A DNA stretch of 64,000 bases from Lepidostoma basale (GCA_022606425.2 JAHDVF020000508.1:434001-498000); one strand, 5' to 3'. Counted from the first letter of the stretch, positions 40,837 to 50,950 are shown. Notes: generated from the sequence alone by a model not told the origin. Made by a program: numbers and translations.

Positions 40837-41181
40837 CTAACTAACTAACTAACTAACCATCACGCCATTTCCTCGGAGGGGTAGGCAGAGAGGATGTGTC
40901 TCCACAATGCTCAGTCCTGGCATACCTCTCGGGCTTCCTCTACATTCATACATCGCACTATGTACGCACGTCGATTATTCCGACTTCGAACGGGACCGCC
41001 TTTCAGTAATTGATTAATTTGGTCATGCTATGTTTTCCTCGGTCGTCCTCGGCTTCTTTTTCCACTCACGCTGCTTGTGTATAACTTTTTAACCATTCTA
41101 CTCTCATCCGTTCATTCCATATGTCCAAACCATCTCAGGGATCCTTTTTTGTGTTTATCCATGATGCAGTGATCACCAGGG
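40837..41181 (-). mobile_element. KDESR-LINE (subfamily a) with 15-bp TSD
   Basis: Tail of four CTAA units at left, then the SAYPSEEMA-like end, RACMVRCMNVEEAREVCQ reversed, WHDQINQ, GKRSRG and the FGHM region. 5' end cut at the GCIMDK position. Direct repeat ATATTTAGATTTAAA at 40822-40836 and 41182-41196. Confidence 0.9.
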
Positions 41182-41274
41182 ATATTTAGATTTAAAAATA
41201 ATAATAGTAGAGGAAATAAAAAGAAAAAGAATAAAAATGTTATTTACTCGTATTAAAATACTAGGTAATATTAT

Positions 41275-41350
41275 GGTCTCATCCACGCCGAAAGGTTGTT
41301 CCGATCGTTTGTTCTGAAATTTTGCTGGTTCAAATGGAAAGTCTCCAAAA
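41275..41350 (+). repeat. Short dispersed repeat
   Basis: CGCCGAAAGGTTGTTCCGAT...TTGCTGGTTCAAATGGAAA resembles 15455-15515 and 24465-24515 (GAAAGGTTGCTCCAA core). Nature unknown. Confidence 0.4.
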
Positions 41351-41539
41351 TGCTTATTGTAGCTGTCGCAAATTCGATACATTGCCGCGCTCTGAGCGTA
41401 GTTAGTACGATAAACAGGAAGATGGAAAACTTGGCTCGCGGTGTGTCTTATATTTTCTTAACAGACATATGTATTAACACAATTTTAATATGATTCAAGC
41501 CTACCTTTTTTATTGTCTGACGAAATATGTTTTTTTTTT

Positions 41540-41680
41540 GTTTATTGTTTCTTGAGCAATGATGTAAAACTCCATATTTAATCATTAATACGAGTTAAAA
41601 CGTCTGTTTTCTATAAGTTTTATTATAATTTATGGGAATAACATGTTTCGCCTGTTTAAGGAATTATCAAATGATAATGC
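41540..41680 (-). repeat. HR-B repeat copy
   Basis: TTGAGCAATGATGTAAAACT, AATACGAGTTAAAACGTCTG, TTATGGGAATAACATGTTTC, then GCCTGTTTAAGGAATTATC. Confidence 0.65.
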
Positions 41681-41739
41681 CTGATTGATGGTTGTGGTGT
41701 TATTTGAATTTAATTTATATAAATGATATACTTTATACA

Positions 41740-41955
41740 TACTTTTCTTTTCTTTCCTGACATATTTCTCTCGCTTCCTCAACATTCATACATCGTGTCA
41801 TGCACGCGCGTCGATTTCTCTGACTCCTCACATGGCCGACATTCAATGTTTGATTTATTTGATCGTGCCACGTTTTCCTCGGTCTTCCTCTATTTCTGTA
41901 TATTTAATTTATCTTCTCATATTTCTTTCTTTATCATTATTTCTTCATTAATTCT
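41740..41955 (-). mobile_element. KDESR-LINE (subfamily b) fragment
   Basis: Reverse of VEEAREICQERK, RRACMTRCMN, HVRSQRNRR and RPRKTWHDQIN. Its 3' tail is missing; it abuts an R3 copy in opposite orientation. Confidence 0.75.
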
Positions 41956-41956
41956 T

Positions 41957-42125
41957 AGGGAGATGTCTATTGGTGGCGATGAGGTTCGCAACCCATCACA
42001 CCGCGTCTCCCGCGAATCGAAAAGAGAAGGATGGAGTGCCGCATCAGTAAAAGTGTGACAGTCCATTCTTTCTGCCTACCCTTTCGGGGAGACGGCGTGA
42101 TGGTTAGTTAGTTAGTTAGTTAGTT
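41957..42125 (+). mobile_element. R3 composite element 3' part
   Basis: GGAGATGTCTATTGGTGGCG, ATGAGGTTCGCAACCCATCA, CGCGTCTCCCGCGAATCG, then the KDESR-type end SILSAYPFGETA and four TTAG repeats. Confidence 0.75.
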
Positions 42126-42129
42126 AAAT

Positions 42130-42300
42130 TATATAAATTGTGTCAAATTTGTTTCGCCTTGCGAGGGCATTCTCAAACTGAACCTAATCGCCAAATAGTG
42201 TATCCTTATATTGAATTTAGAAATCTTAAGGAAGGACAATGCCCTCGCAAGGCGAAACAAATTTGTCACAATTTATATCATTTATATAAATTAAATCCAA
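42130..42300. repeat. HR-I fold-back repeat
   Basis: Arms ATATAAATTGTGTCAAATTT...CGCCTTGCGAGGGCATT and AATGCCCTCGCAAGGCG-AAACAAATTTGTC around a 65-base spacer. Stem III is a 5-bp palindrome ACAAATTTGT followed by C. The core on the minus strand is TTGAGAA-T, as in HR-B. Confidence 0.7.
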
Positions 42301-42354
42301 ATAAAATCACTAAACAATCGTGATAACTATTATAAATTAAATTGATTATGCCTG

Positions 42355-42450
42355 ATATAATAATGACATTTGATAATGCCCTGGACAGGCGAAACCTGTT
42401 ATTCTCATAAATTATAATAAAACTTTTTGAAAACAGACGTTTTCATACTC
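42355..42450 (+). repeat. HR-B repeat copy
   Basis: AATGACATTTGATAATGCCC-TGGACAGGCGAAACCTGTTA. Stem II GCCC(T)/(A)GGC, stem III ACC/TGT imperfect. Then AAATTATAATAAAACTTTTT. Confidence 0.65.
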
Positions 42451-42599
42451 GTATATTTTTGTTATGTTTTTTTTGTATTTGTTTATTGTCATTTCATGTA
42501 GATAACTCAACCGAGATTTCATCAAATTTCAATAACCATCCTTGCTTAGGCATTATGGATAGTTATGTACGTTAGTTGGTTAGTAAGTAATTAATATAT

Positions 42600-42960
42600 T
42601 ACCCTTATTAGACGTGGCAGGCACGCAGCCGATAGGGCGAATCAAATTACTCTCAAAAACCGGTCCTTATCATCCTTGATCCTTGTAAAACGGAAAGTGT
42701 TGAAGGCCCGGCCACCCGCGATCCTCACGGGAGCGGGCATTGTGAGCGGGTCACGAACCACGTTCACAATCTTCATAATAAACAGTTCAATGATTATACA
42801 AACGGGGAGCGAGATGACTATCTAGATTGAGCCCTTTCAAGTCACATGAATGGAGTCTGGCGTACCTACTGATGATTGAGAAATTAAAAAGATCTCGCGG
42901 CCAGCGATTTCATTTTGTTCACTACAGCACCAAGAACATAAAGCTGTTTAATAAAAGTAA
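42600..42960. other. GC-rich patch, unassigned
   Basis: AGGCCCGGCCACCCGCGATC and CGGGAGCGGGCATTGTGAGC. No frame longer than a few dozen codons, no repeat match. Confidence 0.25.
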
Positions 42961-42962
42961 AA

Positions 42963-43505
42963 CTAACTAATTAACCATCACGCCATTTCCCCGGAGGGGT
43001 AGGCAGAGAGGATGGATCACCACAATGGCCTGTCCTGGCATACCTCTCGGACTTCCTCTACATTCATACATCGTACCATGCACGCACGTCGATTATTCCG
43101 ACTTCGAATGTGGCCGCCTTTTAGTAATTGGTTAATTTGGTCATGCCATGTTTTCCTCAGTCGTCCTCGGCTTCTTTTCCCACTCACGCTGCTTGTGTAC
43201 AACATATTAACCATTCTACTCTCATCCATTCGTTCCATATGTAAAAACCAGTTCTGGGATCCTTTTTTATTTTATTCATGATGCAGTCATCTGCCTTACA
43301 TTTATTTCTTATTTCATCGTTCGGTATTCTATCATACAACGTTTTCCCGCATATTCTTCTTAGTGATCTCATTTCTACGGCGTTTATCCTGCTTTCATCC
43401 TTCTTTTGCCAGCTCCAAGCTTCACTTCCATACATGAGGGTTGGCACTAGAACTCCATTGTGTACTGCCATCTTTGCTTCTGTGGATATATTTCTATTTG
43501 CAGTT
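42963..43505 (-). mobile_element. KDESR-LINE (subfamily a) 3' end
   Basis: Tail CTAACTAATTAACC at left. Reverse: VEEVREVCQDRPLW, RACMVRCMN, GRLRKTWHDQIN, MLYTSSVSGKRSRG, a 1-base shift in WFGHMER, then PNDEIRNKC, KTLYDRI and YGSEAWSWQKKDESR. 5' end just beyond TATATCCACAGAAGC. Confidence 0.87.
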
Positions 43506-43549
43506 CCACTAATATATATTCCACTAATTATTACAAAAATATTTAAAAA

Positions 43550-43588
43550 ACACGACATGTTTCGGAGGATATCTTCATCTTCAGGTGT
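43550..43588 (-). ncRNA. Hammerhead-ribozyme-like motif (HR-D)
   Basis: On the reverse strand: stem I ACAC/GTGT, core CTGAAGA (plus 43578-43584), T, GAAGA-TAT-CCTCC (stem II weakened by two A-C mismatches), GAA, stem III ACA/TGT loopless, C. Together with 39870 it shows the HR-D stem III as a palindrome. Confidence 0.5.
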
Positions 43589-43631
43589 AAAAATATAATA
43601 AAAACTAAACAAAGAAGACTAAGTTAACGAA

Positions 43632-43800
43632 GGATGAAAGTAGAATTAATATTGAATGTCGGCGAAACGCGAGGAGTCGGAGAAATCGACGTGCGTGCAT
43701 CACACTATATAAGAATGCTGAGGAATCGAGAGAAGTATGTCAGGAAATAAGTTTGGCAGTCCATTTTATCTGGACTTTATGACGAATTCTTAGGACGAAT
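43632..43800 (+). mobile_element. KDESR-LINE scrap
   Basis: GGATGAAAGTAGAATTAATA joined to ATTGAATGTCGGCGAAACGC, then GAAATCGACGTGCGTGCATC and AGAGAAGTATGTCAGGAAAT. Internally deleted. Confidence 0.65.
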
Positions 43801-43825
43801 TCTTTATTATATAAGACATACGAAT

Positions 43826-43920
43826 CGTGGTGGTCTAGAGGATAAAATGCTTGGCTTCTGATCCAGGGGACTTGAGTTTAAGCCTGGACACGCTAAAAAC
43901 GCATTAAACATTCGATACAA
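43826..43920 (+). mobile_element. SINE S2 head
   Basis: CGTGGTGGTCTAGAGGATAA (A-box-like), CTTGGCTTCTGATCCAGGGG, GAGTTTAAGCCTGGACACG (B-box-like, degraded). Same head as 51222 and 61918. Confidence 0.7.
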
Positions 43921-44079
43921 TAATTCAAATTTAAAAATCAACCTGGGTTTTTTTGTTATACTGTACTTATAGTACTAATAATTATTTTTTTTAACAGTAA
44001 AAACTAATAAATAATATTAAATAATAATAATACATGATGATAATATAAAAAATAAAACAAATTGTAATTTAAAAAAAAA

Positions 44080-44210
44080 ACATACATTTGAAACTACATA
44101 ATTTATATAGAAATTAATTAATGATTAATTTGCATTTGATTGGGAATGGGAGCTTGGGAGATTAAATGTAGACAAAGTATTTAAGGAGAAAGTATTCCTC
44201 ATTTTACTCC
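44080..44210 (+). repeat. R5 repeat
   Basis: AACATACATTTGAAACTACA, TTGATTGGGAATGGGAGCTT, GTAGACAAAGTATTTAAGGA. A second copy is at 63440-63565. 43921-44080 and 44210-44330 are low-complexity AT. Confidence 0.55.
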
Positions 44211-44329
44211 TTTCTCCTTAAATATTAGTACCTACTTATAACAATTAGTTCAGGTTAATTTTCCAATTTGAATTATTGTATCGAATTTTAAATGCGTTTT
44301 AATAAGTCTTTCTTTGCTTAGTTTTTATT

Positions 44330-44910
44330 ATATTTTTACACCTCGTCACCTGAGAGTAAGAGGGTTCCAACTAACAAAATTTCACATTTGGCTTTTTTTC
44401 GTGAAAAGGGTTCTTACTAACCTTATCTATATGTACAATTAAAAAAAACATGTAATGGTATCGTCATTTTGATGTTACGAAAATAATCAAGTTCCATCTG
44501 ATCATTTAAAACACACGATTCACTGAAGAAGGATTCATTTAAACATAGAACTTTATTATTCCAACTGTTGCATGAAAAAATTTACACGTTTCTCGGTAAA
44601 AGAACCTCTGGAAATTGGAATAAAAACCTTTTTTTCCAAGATACACACCCGAAACCAACAAAACTTTGACTTCATTTATCTCAGCTTTTTACTTTTGTCA
44701 GTTGGAACCTTCTTACTCTCAGGTGACGACCTTAAGATGGGGTATCCACCAAAACATGTCGTGTTTTTTAATATTTTTTAAAATAGTGGATTAACCAAAG
44801 TTTTTCTATTTCCTAAGTATAATACTATGGAATGCCTTAGCGTTCAATATGTTAATTTCCATAAAAAAAACAATGAAACTTCTATAAAACAGACGTTTTC
44901 ATTTGTATTA
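44330..44910. repeat. HR-D (decayed) and HR-B scraps
   Basis: 44335-44370 and 44700-44720 are inverted (CACCTGAGAGTAAGAGG / CTTACTCTCAGGTGAC). 44730-44870 is HR-D with core CTTAAGA and AAAA for GAAA (inactive), ending in GGAATGCCTTAGCGTTCAAT. 44870-44905 is HR-B. Confidence 0.5.
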
Positions 44911-45009
44911 TCGTAAATATTGCGTTTTATCCACTTTGCTATCTCTTCGGAATTCGGATGCGCTTTCATAATTTAAAATTTGGTGATTCAAAAGTAGAAG
45001 CAGCGATGA

Positions 45010-45328
45010 TACTTATATAATATGTAAATCGTGATCAACCATCGAGCCACCCCCTGCAATCTGGCCGATCTAGATAGCCCGGTCCATAATGCAGGCTCTC
45101 GCCTCCCCCACTAGCAGACGGGTAATTGTATCGCCTGTCCCTTTGTGTTGGGATGAAGAGATCCAGTCGCTCCTGCAGACTAGATGAACGCGAGATGAAT
45201 GAGATGCTGTGAAGATTAGCGCCAACAATGAGTGCCACGTATCGTGTGCTTGTGGGAATAGAGCAATATGTCTTTGCATTCATACTGTGCATTATACGTT
45301 TTAGTATGTGTGTGTGTGTGTGTGTGAT
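45010..45328. other. GC-rich patch and (GT)n microsatellite
   Basis: 45040-45250 contains CTCGCCTCCCCCACTAGCAG, with short open frames but no recognised protein. A GT run of about 20 bases at 45308-45326. Confidence 0.35.
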
Positions 45329-45338
45329 ATTAAAAATA

Positions 45339-46011
45339 ACTAACTAACTAACCATCAGGTAGGCAGAAAGAATGGTCTGCCACAATTTTATTTCCTGACA
45401 TATTTCTCTCACTTCCTCGTGGCCGACATTCAATATTATATTTGTTTGATCGTGCCACGTTTTCCTCGGTCTTCCTCTATTTTCGGTTTCATGTACATCG
45501 TTAACATTTATTTGTTTTACAATTCTTTCTTCATTTATTCTTCCTATGTGTCCAAACCGTCTTAATGATCCTTTCATTATTTTGTTCAACACACCATCAT
45601 TCGCGTCGCATTCACTTTTTATATTTTCATTCGACACTCTACCATACAGAGAGTATTCACACATTCGTCTAAGAGATCTCATTTACACTGCATTTATTCT
45701 ACTTTCATCCTTCTTTTGCCAGTTCCATGTTTCGCTTCCATACATAAGGGTCGGTAGAAGAACACCATTGTGCACTGCCATTCTAGCTTTTTTGGGGAGG
45801 TTTTTTTTGTTTGCGATTACCATTCACTTTGCCCCAACCCTTCTTTCAATATCCCTCTCCACTCACCCGATCTTTTGTCAACATACTACTCAAATACACG
45901 AACTCATCTACTTGCTCCAAATTTTCACCATTCACGCTAATGTTGCAGACTGTCATGATTTCTTCTTTATCAAAACATTACCTTGGACTTATTCACATTC
46001 ATCATCAGATC
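45339..46011 (-). mobile_element. KDESR-LINE (subfamily b), longest copy
   Basis: 673 bases with the 12-bp direct repeat ATATTAAAAATA at 45327-45338 and 46012-46023. The reverse strand extends farther 5' than any other copy: MMNVNKSKVMF (RT thumb), VNGENLEQVDEFVYLSSMLT, VERDIERRVGA, MAVHNGVLLPTLMYGSE, EMRSLRRMCEYSLYGRV, then the usual end. Frameshifts between blocks. The KSKVM...EFVYLSSMLT order confirms that this is the RT C-terminal side of a LINE. Confidence 0.9.
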
Positions 46012-46023
46012 ATATTAAAAATA

Positions 46024-46215
46024 TATTCTGTTAAATTAAAAAACTTTGTTTTATGTATCACAAATGTATTTTTATTTTTCGCGACAGCTATTTTGTCAAC
46101 CTATGTTGGCATAGAAAATAAAAATAAAATTGTGATACATAAAACAAAGTTTTTAATTTAACAGTGTATAATGTTGAAGTATCATAGTGTTTCGGCCAAA
46201 ACAATGGACTATAAT
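46024..46215. repeat. HR-A fold-back repeat
   Basis: TTTTATGTATCACAAATGTA and TGTGATACATAAAACAAAGT face each other around a remnant ACAGCTATTTTGTCAACCTATG unit. Flank GTGTTTCGGCCAAAACAATG. Confidence 0.65.
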
Positions 46216-46324
46216 ATTTAAAAATATATTTACGCCCAAAATAAAATTTTCATATCTTTAAAACTCTTTACATATATCATTACTTTAACATTATTTTACA
46301 ATAAAAGAGATACATGTAGCCGAG

Positions 46325-46505
46325 GATATTATAAGGTGGAGTAGACAGCGGAGGAGGAACAGGTATGTTCATGTCCAAATAATAGATAACAGCAGACTCC
46401 CCTATATTGCAATACATTATCAGCTTCACCGGACACGTCTTCGGCGAAGACCTCCTAAAAGATGGAAGAACAGCTAGGAATCCATCTCACAGGATGAACA
46501 ATGCT
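46325..46505 (+). mobile_element. GRPPKRW-LINE fragment
   Basis: EDIIRWSRQRRRNRYVHVQ, IDNSRLPYIA, LRRRPPKRWKNS-like coding with frameshift. No tail. Confidence 0.7.
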
Positions 46506-46589
46506 CTGGAGAACAGATCATAAAGGTCTGTAGCAAGGATATGCCGTACAGCCGGAAAAGTATAGATAATTACGTCATCAAAAGAATCC

Positions 46590-46800
46590 TGGAAGGCCAT
46601 CCAGGTGCAAGAAATAAGCTAGACAGGCCAAGGTTCAAAAGGAAATTCTTAATAACCCTCTACCTGAGAGATTACGTGGTATATCCCAGGCTGTATCCAA
46701 CGGCATTTCTCTCTGGTATGCTAAGGTATAACTCCCTTGAACTGAGGAGTGAAGGGTTTACAGCGACACTTTTTTTCAAGCTGGTTTAAGAATGTTTTGC
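46590..46800 (+). mobile_element. VGRAI-LINE upstream segment
   Basis: LYLRDYVVYPRLYPTAFLSG and MLRYNSLELRSEGFTATLFF match the PTAFLLGMLGTNSLQIRKDG...TLTHFF segment of 420-530. Truncated before VGRAI. Confidence 0.7.
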
Positions 46801-47012
46801 GATCGCCTATATTCTAGAACAAATTATGGAGGACGAAGTTGTGAAAGATGCATCCCTATTGCTGCAAATACAGAACTTGACAGGAAAAGTTGGAGGCGAG
46901 GGTTGTTGGAGGCCAAAGCTCAATATGGTATGTAGGGCTATCGAAGAATATATAATAGTATTTTTGCACATAAGACAGGCTTGTGGCAAGTTAGGATTTG
47001 AACCGTGTTTTT
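46801..47012 (+). other. Unrecognised open frame region
   Basis: The 46826-47035 frame reads MEDEVVKDASLLLQIQNLTG...MVCRAIEEYIIVFLHIRQAC and GKLGFEPCFSEVAHIQ. It looks somewhat protein-like and enters the palindrome that follows. Unassigned. Confidence 0.3.
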
Positions 47013-47253
47013 CAGAAGTAGCACACATCCAGTAACCTCAACTTTACAGGACGGACAACAAACTATCTGGTACAAAATTTTCCTACAATGCATATTTATT
47101 TTCAATACACATTTGTCTATTTTACTCCCTATGACAAATGTGTATTGAAAAAAAATATATATACTCGTATATATTGTAGGAAAATTTTGTACCAGACAGT
47201 TTTTTGTCCGTCCTGTAAAGTTGAGGTTACTGGATGTGTGCTACTTCTGAAAA
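47013..47253. repeat. Long palindrome, about 240 bp
   Basis: Left arm CAGAAGTAGCACACATCCAG...GGTACAAAATTTTCCTACAA...CAATACACATTTGTC, and the right arm is its near-identical complement down to TGGATGTGTGCTACTTCTG. Centre near 47125-47130 (TTTTACTCCC). Arms differ at only a handful of positions. Confidence 0.8.
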
Positions 47254-47612
47254 TTATTCTGAAAATACACGATTCATTTGTATGTTATTAGTTGAAAAGT
47301 CAGTTGCATTTCAGGTGATATCAGTAAGTAAGAAAATAAGAATGAAGTCAGCATAAATGAAACAATTATTTACGTAACCGGGCGAGGAGTGTGGGAGGCT
47401 TGGAGAGTTATGTCCGATTGTATGCTAAAAGTTACATCTGCGATCTCCACTTCTTACAGTTAGGTCACCGGCGAGCGTTTTCAAATCTACGTATAATATG
47501 TATGAACTTCAACGTTTAAACAATGCTAATTTTCATGATAATAGATGCGTAAACTACTTCAATTATTGTCCGCCTTCAAACAGGCAACATTGTATGTTTA
47601 AATTGTTTTATT
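47254..47612. other. Unassigned spacer
   Basis: Mixed sequence with no features seen. Confidence 0.4.
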
Positions 47613-47614
47613 GC

Positions 47615-48075
47615 TAACTAACTAACTAACTAACCATCACGCCGTCTCCCCGAAAGGGTAGGCAGAAAGAATGGACTGTCACACTTTTACTGATGCGGCA
47701 CTCCATCCTTCTCTTTTCGCTCCGCGGGAGACGCGGTGTGATGGGTTGCGAACCTCATCGCCACCAATTGGCATCTCCCGCGCACATTTCGATCGTCCAA
47801 CACCCACAAAATAAATCTAAAACAAATAATATAAAATACAATGATATAAAATAAAATAACAAAATAAAAATAATTTAACACAAAATGTTATTTTGAAATG
47901 GTGCACATATTGTCTATTTAATTTATGTTCCACAAATCCACCGTTTTTTAAATTTAGCACATAATGTAATAACACATAATGTTTTTTTCGATGTTTCACA
48001 TGTGGACATGGACGATCCGGACTTTTGTGTTTATTTAATTTATGTTACACGTATCCACCGTTTTTTAAATTAGCT
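47615..48075 (-). mobile_element. R3 composite element, long copy
   Basis: Plus-strand order: CTAACTAACTAACTAACC tail, KDESR-type end, GATGGGTTGCGAACCTCATC segment, CGTCCAACACCCACAAAATA, A-rich middle. A repeated unit ATCCACCGTTTTTTAAATTT (47938, again about 48054) then flanks GGACATGGACGATCCGGACT. In sense direction the element starts with that unit and ends with TTAG repeats. Confidence 0.75.
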
Positions 48076-48424
48076 GTAATTAGGCACTTTACCAGCAAGA
48101 ACTTTAAAATAATAATGAAAAAATTATTAAAATTGTCTTTGGAACAAATGAAAAAAAATTTTTACACCTGTCAAAATTCTTTATAAAAACGATAAAACTA
48201 ATATAATTTTAACAGCAAAACAGTACAAACATATTACGTGTCATAATTAACTATTATAAAGTGCGGCAACAGTTAAATTGACCAAAACAATTCACTTATA
48301 CGCAAAATATCTCCAAATTAACAGGAGCACCACATGAACCAAACCAAATTTTCAAAATCAGAATAATACAATATTGCTCTTACTTAAAACGAGATAAAAT
48401 ATATTAAAATGAAAATTGAGTATA
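48076..48424. other. AT-rich spacer
   Basis: Nothing recognised. Confidence 0.4.
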
Positions 48425-48535
48425 AATAACTGGATGTATGAATGTCGAAGATGCGTGAGAGTTATGTCAAGATAGAACAGTGTGGCGGTCTCTCCTCTTG
48501 CCTAACCCTCCGGAATACAGCGTGAGCGAAACCGC
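48425..48535 (+). mobile_element. KDESR-LINE tail scrap
   Basis: TGGATGTATGAATGTCGAAG, GAGTTATGTCAAGATAGAAC, then CTTGCCTAACCCTCCGGAAT. Confidence 0.65.
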
Positions 48536-48554
48536 TTGATAATTTAATAAAGTG

Positions 48555-48960
48555 TTTTTTTTATGAATTAAAACACCGTTTTCTTTCACTTTTGACATGT
48601 TTCGTCCTTCTAAGGCATTTCTCTAAGACATTTGATAATGCCTTCTAAGACATTTGATAATTCCTTAGAAGGGCAAAACATGTCATTCCCATAAAATATA
48701 TAATAATAAAACTTCTAGAAAACTGACGATTTCATTTGTATTAATTAAAAAATAATTGTATTTGATCATTACGGTTGTAATTATATTTGATGATTATTAC
48801 ATGTTTCGCCCTTCTAAGGCATTTTTCTAAGACATTTGATAATGCCTTCTAAGATGCCTTTAAGACATTTGATAATGCCTTAGAAGGGCGAAACATGTTA
48901 TTCCCGTAAAATATAATAAAACTTCTAGAAAACTGACAATTTCATTTGTATTAATTAAAT
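48555..48960. repeat. HR-C scrap and two HR-B repeats
   Basis: 48570-48600 HR-C edge. 48598-48740 and 48790-48955 are HR-B. The latter has AAGACATTTGATAATGCCTT-AGAAGGGCGAAACATGTTAT and an internal GCCTTCTAAGAT duplication. Each is a head-to-head pair. Confidence 0.7.
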
Positions 48961-49484
48961 AATAATTTTATTATTTATTGTGGTTTTGCCATAATAGGGC
49001 TTTGTAAAATACAATCTAGGTAAATTAATGTTTAAATACAGTTTTTGTAATGTGTGATTTGCTATGGGGAATTACACCATCGCTTAGCCTCTAGTGAATT
49101 ATATCCGCGGCTACGAACTAAAGGCCTGGGCGGTAAATTTTCAGATAGAAGTCTCCATAATAAATTAAACCAGCTCTAGTCAGAACACTTTGGAACTCTT
49201 CCAAACAAGCCGTTCTTTACTTTGTTGCGTTTATTGCAGCAAAGTGCAAGCTCGCGTTAGTACATCCGAAAAGGAAACCGGATGTACCCGAAGAAAAGTT
49301 TATTGTTTTATGCTAGACAATGCGAAAAAGAAAGTAATTTTTACATAGCCTGAGGAAAACTAGGAAATTCATATTTTATTCAAGAATAACAGCTGTTGCA
49401 ATAGAAGCGTTCGTCTACCCCCAAAAATGCTACTAATTGTTATATATCTTCTTCTTCTTCTTTTTCTTTGTTAAAAAAGTAACT
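48961..49484. other. Unassigned spacer
   Basis: No repeat or gene recognised. A short CTT repeat at 49448-49465. Confidence 0.4.
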
Positions 49485-50060
49485 AACTAACTAACTTACC
49501 ATCACGCCGTCTCCCCGAAGGGGTAAGCAGAAAGAATGGACTGCCACACTTTTCTTTCTTGACATATTTCTCTCGCTTCCTCCACATTCATACATCGTGT
49601 CATGCACACGCGTCGATTTCTCTGACTCCTCGCGTGGCTGATATTCAATATTCGATTTATTTTATCGTGCCACGTTTACCTCGGTCTTCCTCTATTTCTA
49701 TTTCCATTTATATCGTTAACATTTAATTTTTTTTCCATTCTTTCTTCATTCATTCTTTCCATATGTCCAAACCATCTTAATGATCCTTTCATTATTTTGT
49801 TCCAGACACCATCATTCGCACCGCATTCACTTATTATATTTTCATTCACCACTCTATCATACACAGAGTATCCACACATTCGTCTAAGAAATCTCATCTC
49901 TACTGCATTTATTCTACTTTCATCCTTGTTTTGCCAGTTCTACGCTTCGCTTCCATACATAAGGGTCGGTAGAAGAACACCATTGTGCACTGCCATTCTA
50001 GCTTTTTTGGATAGGTTTTTGTTTGCGATGACAACTTTAAGTGCACCATTCACTTCATTG
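49485..50060 (-). mobile_element. KDESR-LINE (subfamily b) 3' end
   Basis: Reverse: SAYPFGETA, QERKVWQSIL, VEEAREICQ, RPR, EKKLNVNDINGNRNRG, RWFGHMERMNE, CGYSVYDRVVNENIISECGA, AVEMRFLRRM, LMYGSEA-NWQ (frameshift), MAVHNGVLLPTL, NGALKVVIANKNLSKKA. Good coding preservation. Confidence 0.88.
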
Positions 50061-50104
50061 TATATATGATTTAATGTGTTTAATTCATCTGTGATTTTCA
50101 TTCT

Positions 50105-50310
50105 TCTCCTTTCGGTGCCATGTCAGGTCCCCCCCAACGTTGGCGATCACTGCAGCAAAGGCATCTCTGTCCTGCGCCACTTGGAACAGGTTCCGAACTC
50201 TTGTTATTCCTGTCCACTATTTGATGTTCCGCAGCCAGGACAGCTGCCTTCTACCAACTCCCCGACGTCTCTTCACTTTACCTATTAATATCAGTCGAAG
50301 GAGGTGGTGA
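50105..50310 (-). mobile_element. SWLRN-LINE 3' end
   Basis: The plus strand reads CCCAACGTTGGCGATCACTG, CGCCACTTGGAACAGGTTCC, CAGCCAGGACAGCTGCCTTC: reverse of FQVAQDRDAFAAVIANVG and QLSWLRN. Confidence 0.82.
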
Positions 50311-50319
50311 TTTTCATAT

Positions 50320-50950
50320 ATTTTGAAATTAGAATGTATGGAAGCGTATGGAAGCGAAGCATTGAACTGTCAAAAGAAGGATGAGACCAGAATAAATGCG
50401 GTAGAGATGAGGTCCCTAAGACGTATGGTGGTAGAACGATATATGACAGTATCTCAAATGCTGATATAAGAAAGGAATGTAGAGCAGAGGAAGGTATTAT
50501 GAACAAAATTATGAAAAGATCGCTGCGTTTGTTCGGACATATGGAGCGCATGGATGGAGAAAGAATCGTTAAGAAAATATATGTTAATGATGTAAATGGA
50601 GTACGGAGTACAGACCGAGGAAAACATGGCATGACCAAATTAATCAAATATTAAAGATTGGTCAAGAAGGCGGGTTTCCTGGCTGAGGAACATCCGAGAG
50701 TGGACGGGGCTGAGGACCGTGGAGGACCTGTTCCGAGCTGCCCAGGACAGCGAGGCCTACTCATGGGTCATAGTCAACGTTGGGAGACCTGACAGGACAC
50801 GGGAAGAAGAAGAAGGTCATGTTAGAAGTCCGAAGTGTGTATGACTCGCTGTATGAATGTGGAGGAAGCTAGAGAGGTGTGCCAGGATAGAGTAGTGTGG
50901 CGGTCTATTCTCTCTGCCTACTCCTGCGGGGAAACGGCGTGATGGTTTGT
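50320..50950 (+). mobile_element. KDESR-LINE (subfamily d), interrupted
   Basis: MYGSEALNCQKKDETRINAV-like coding, RSLRRMVVERYMT frameshift, MKRSLRLFGHMERMDGERIV, RPRKTWHDQINQILKIGQ. At 50667-50815 a SWLRN scrap (REWTGLRTVEDLFRAAQDSE, then GAAGAAGAAG) intervenes. It resumes at 50816 and ends CGGCGTGATGG-TTTGTTGTTGTTG. Confidence 0.82.
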
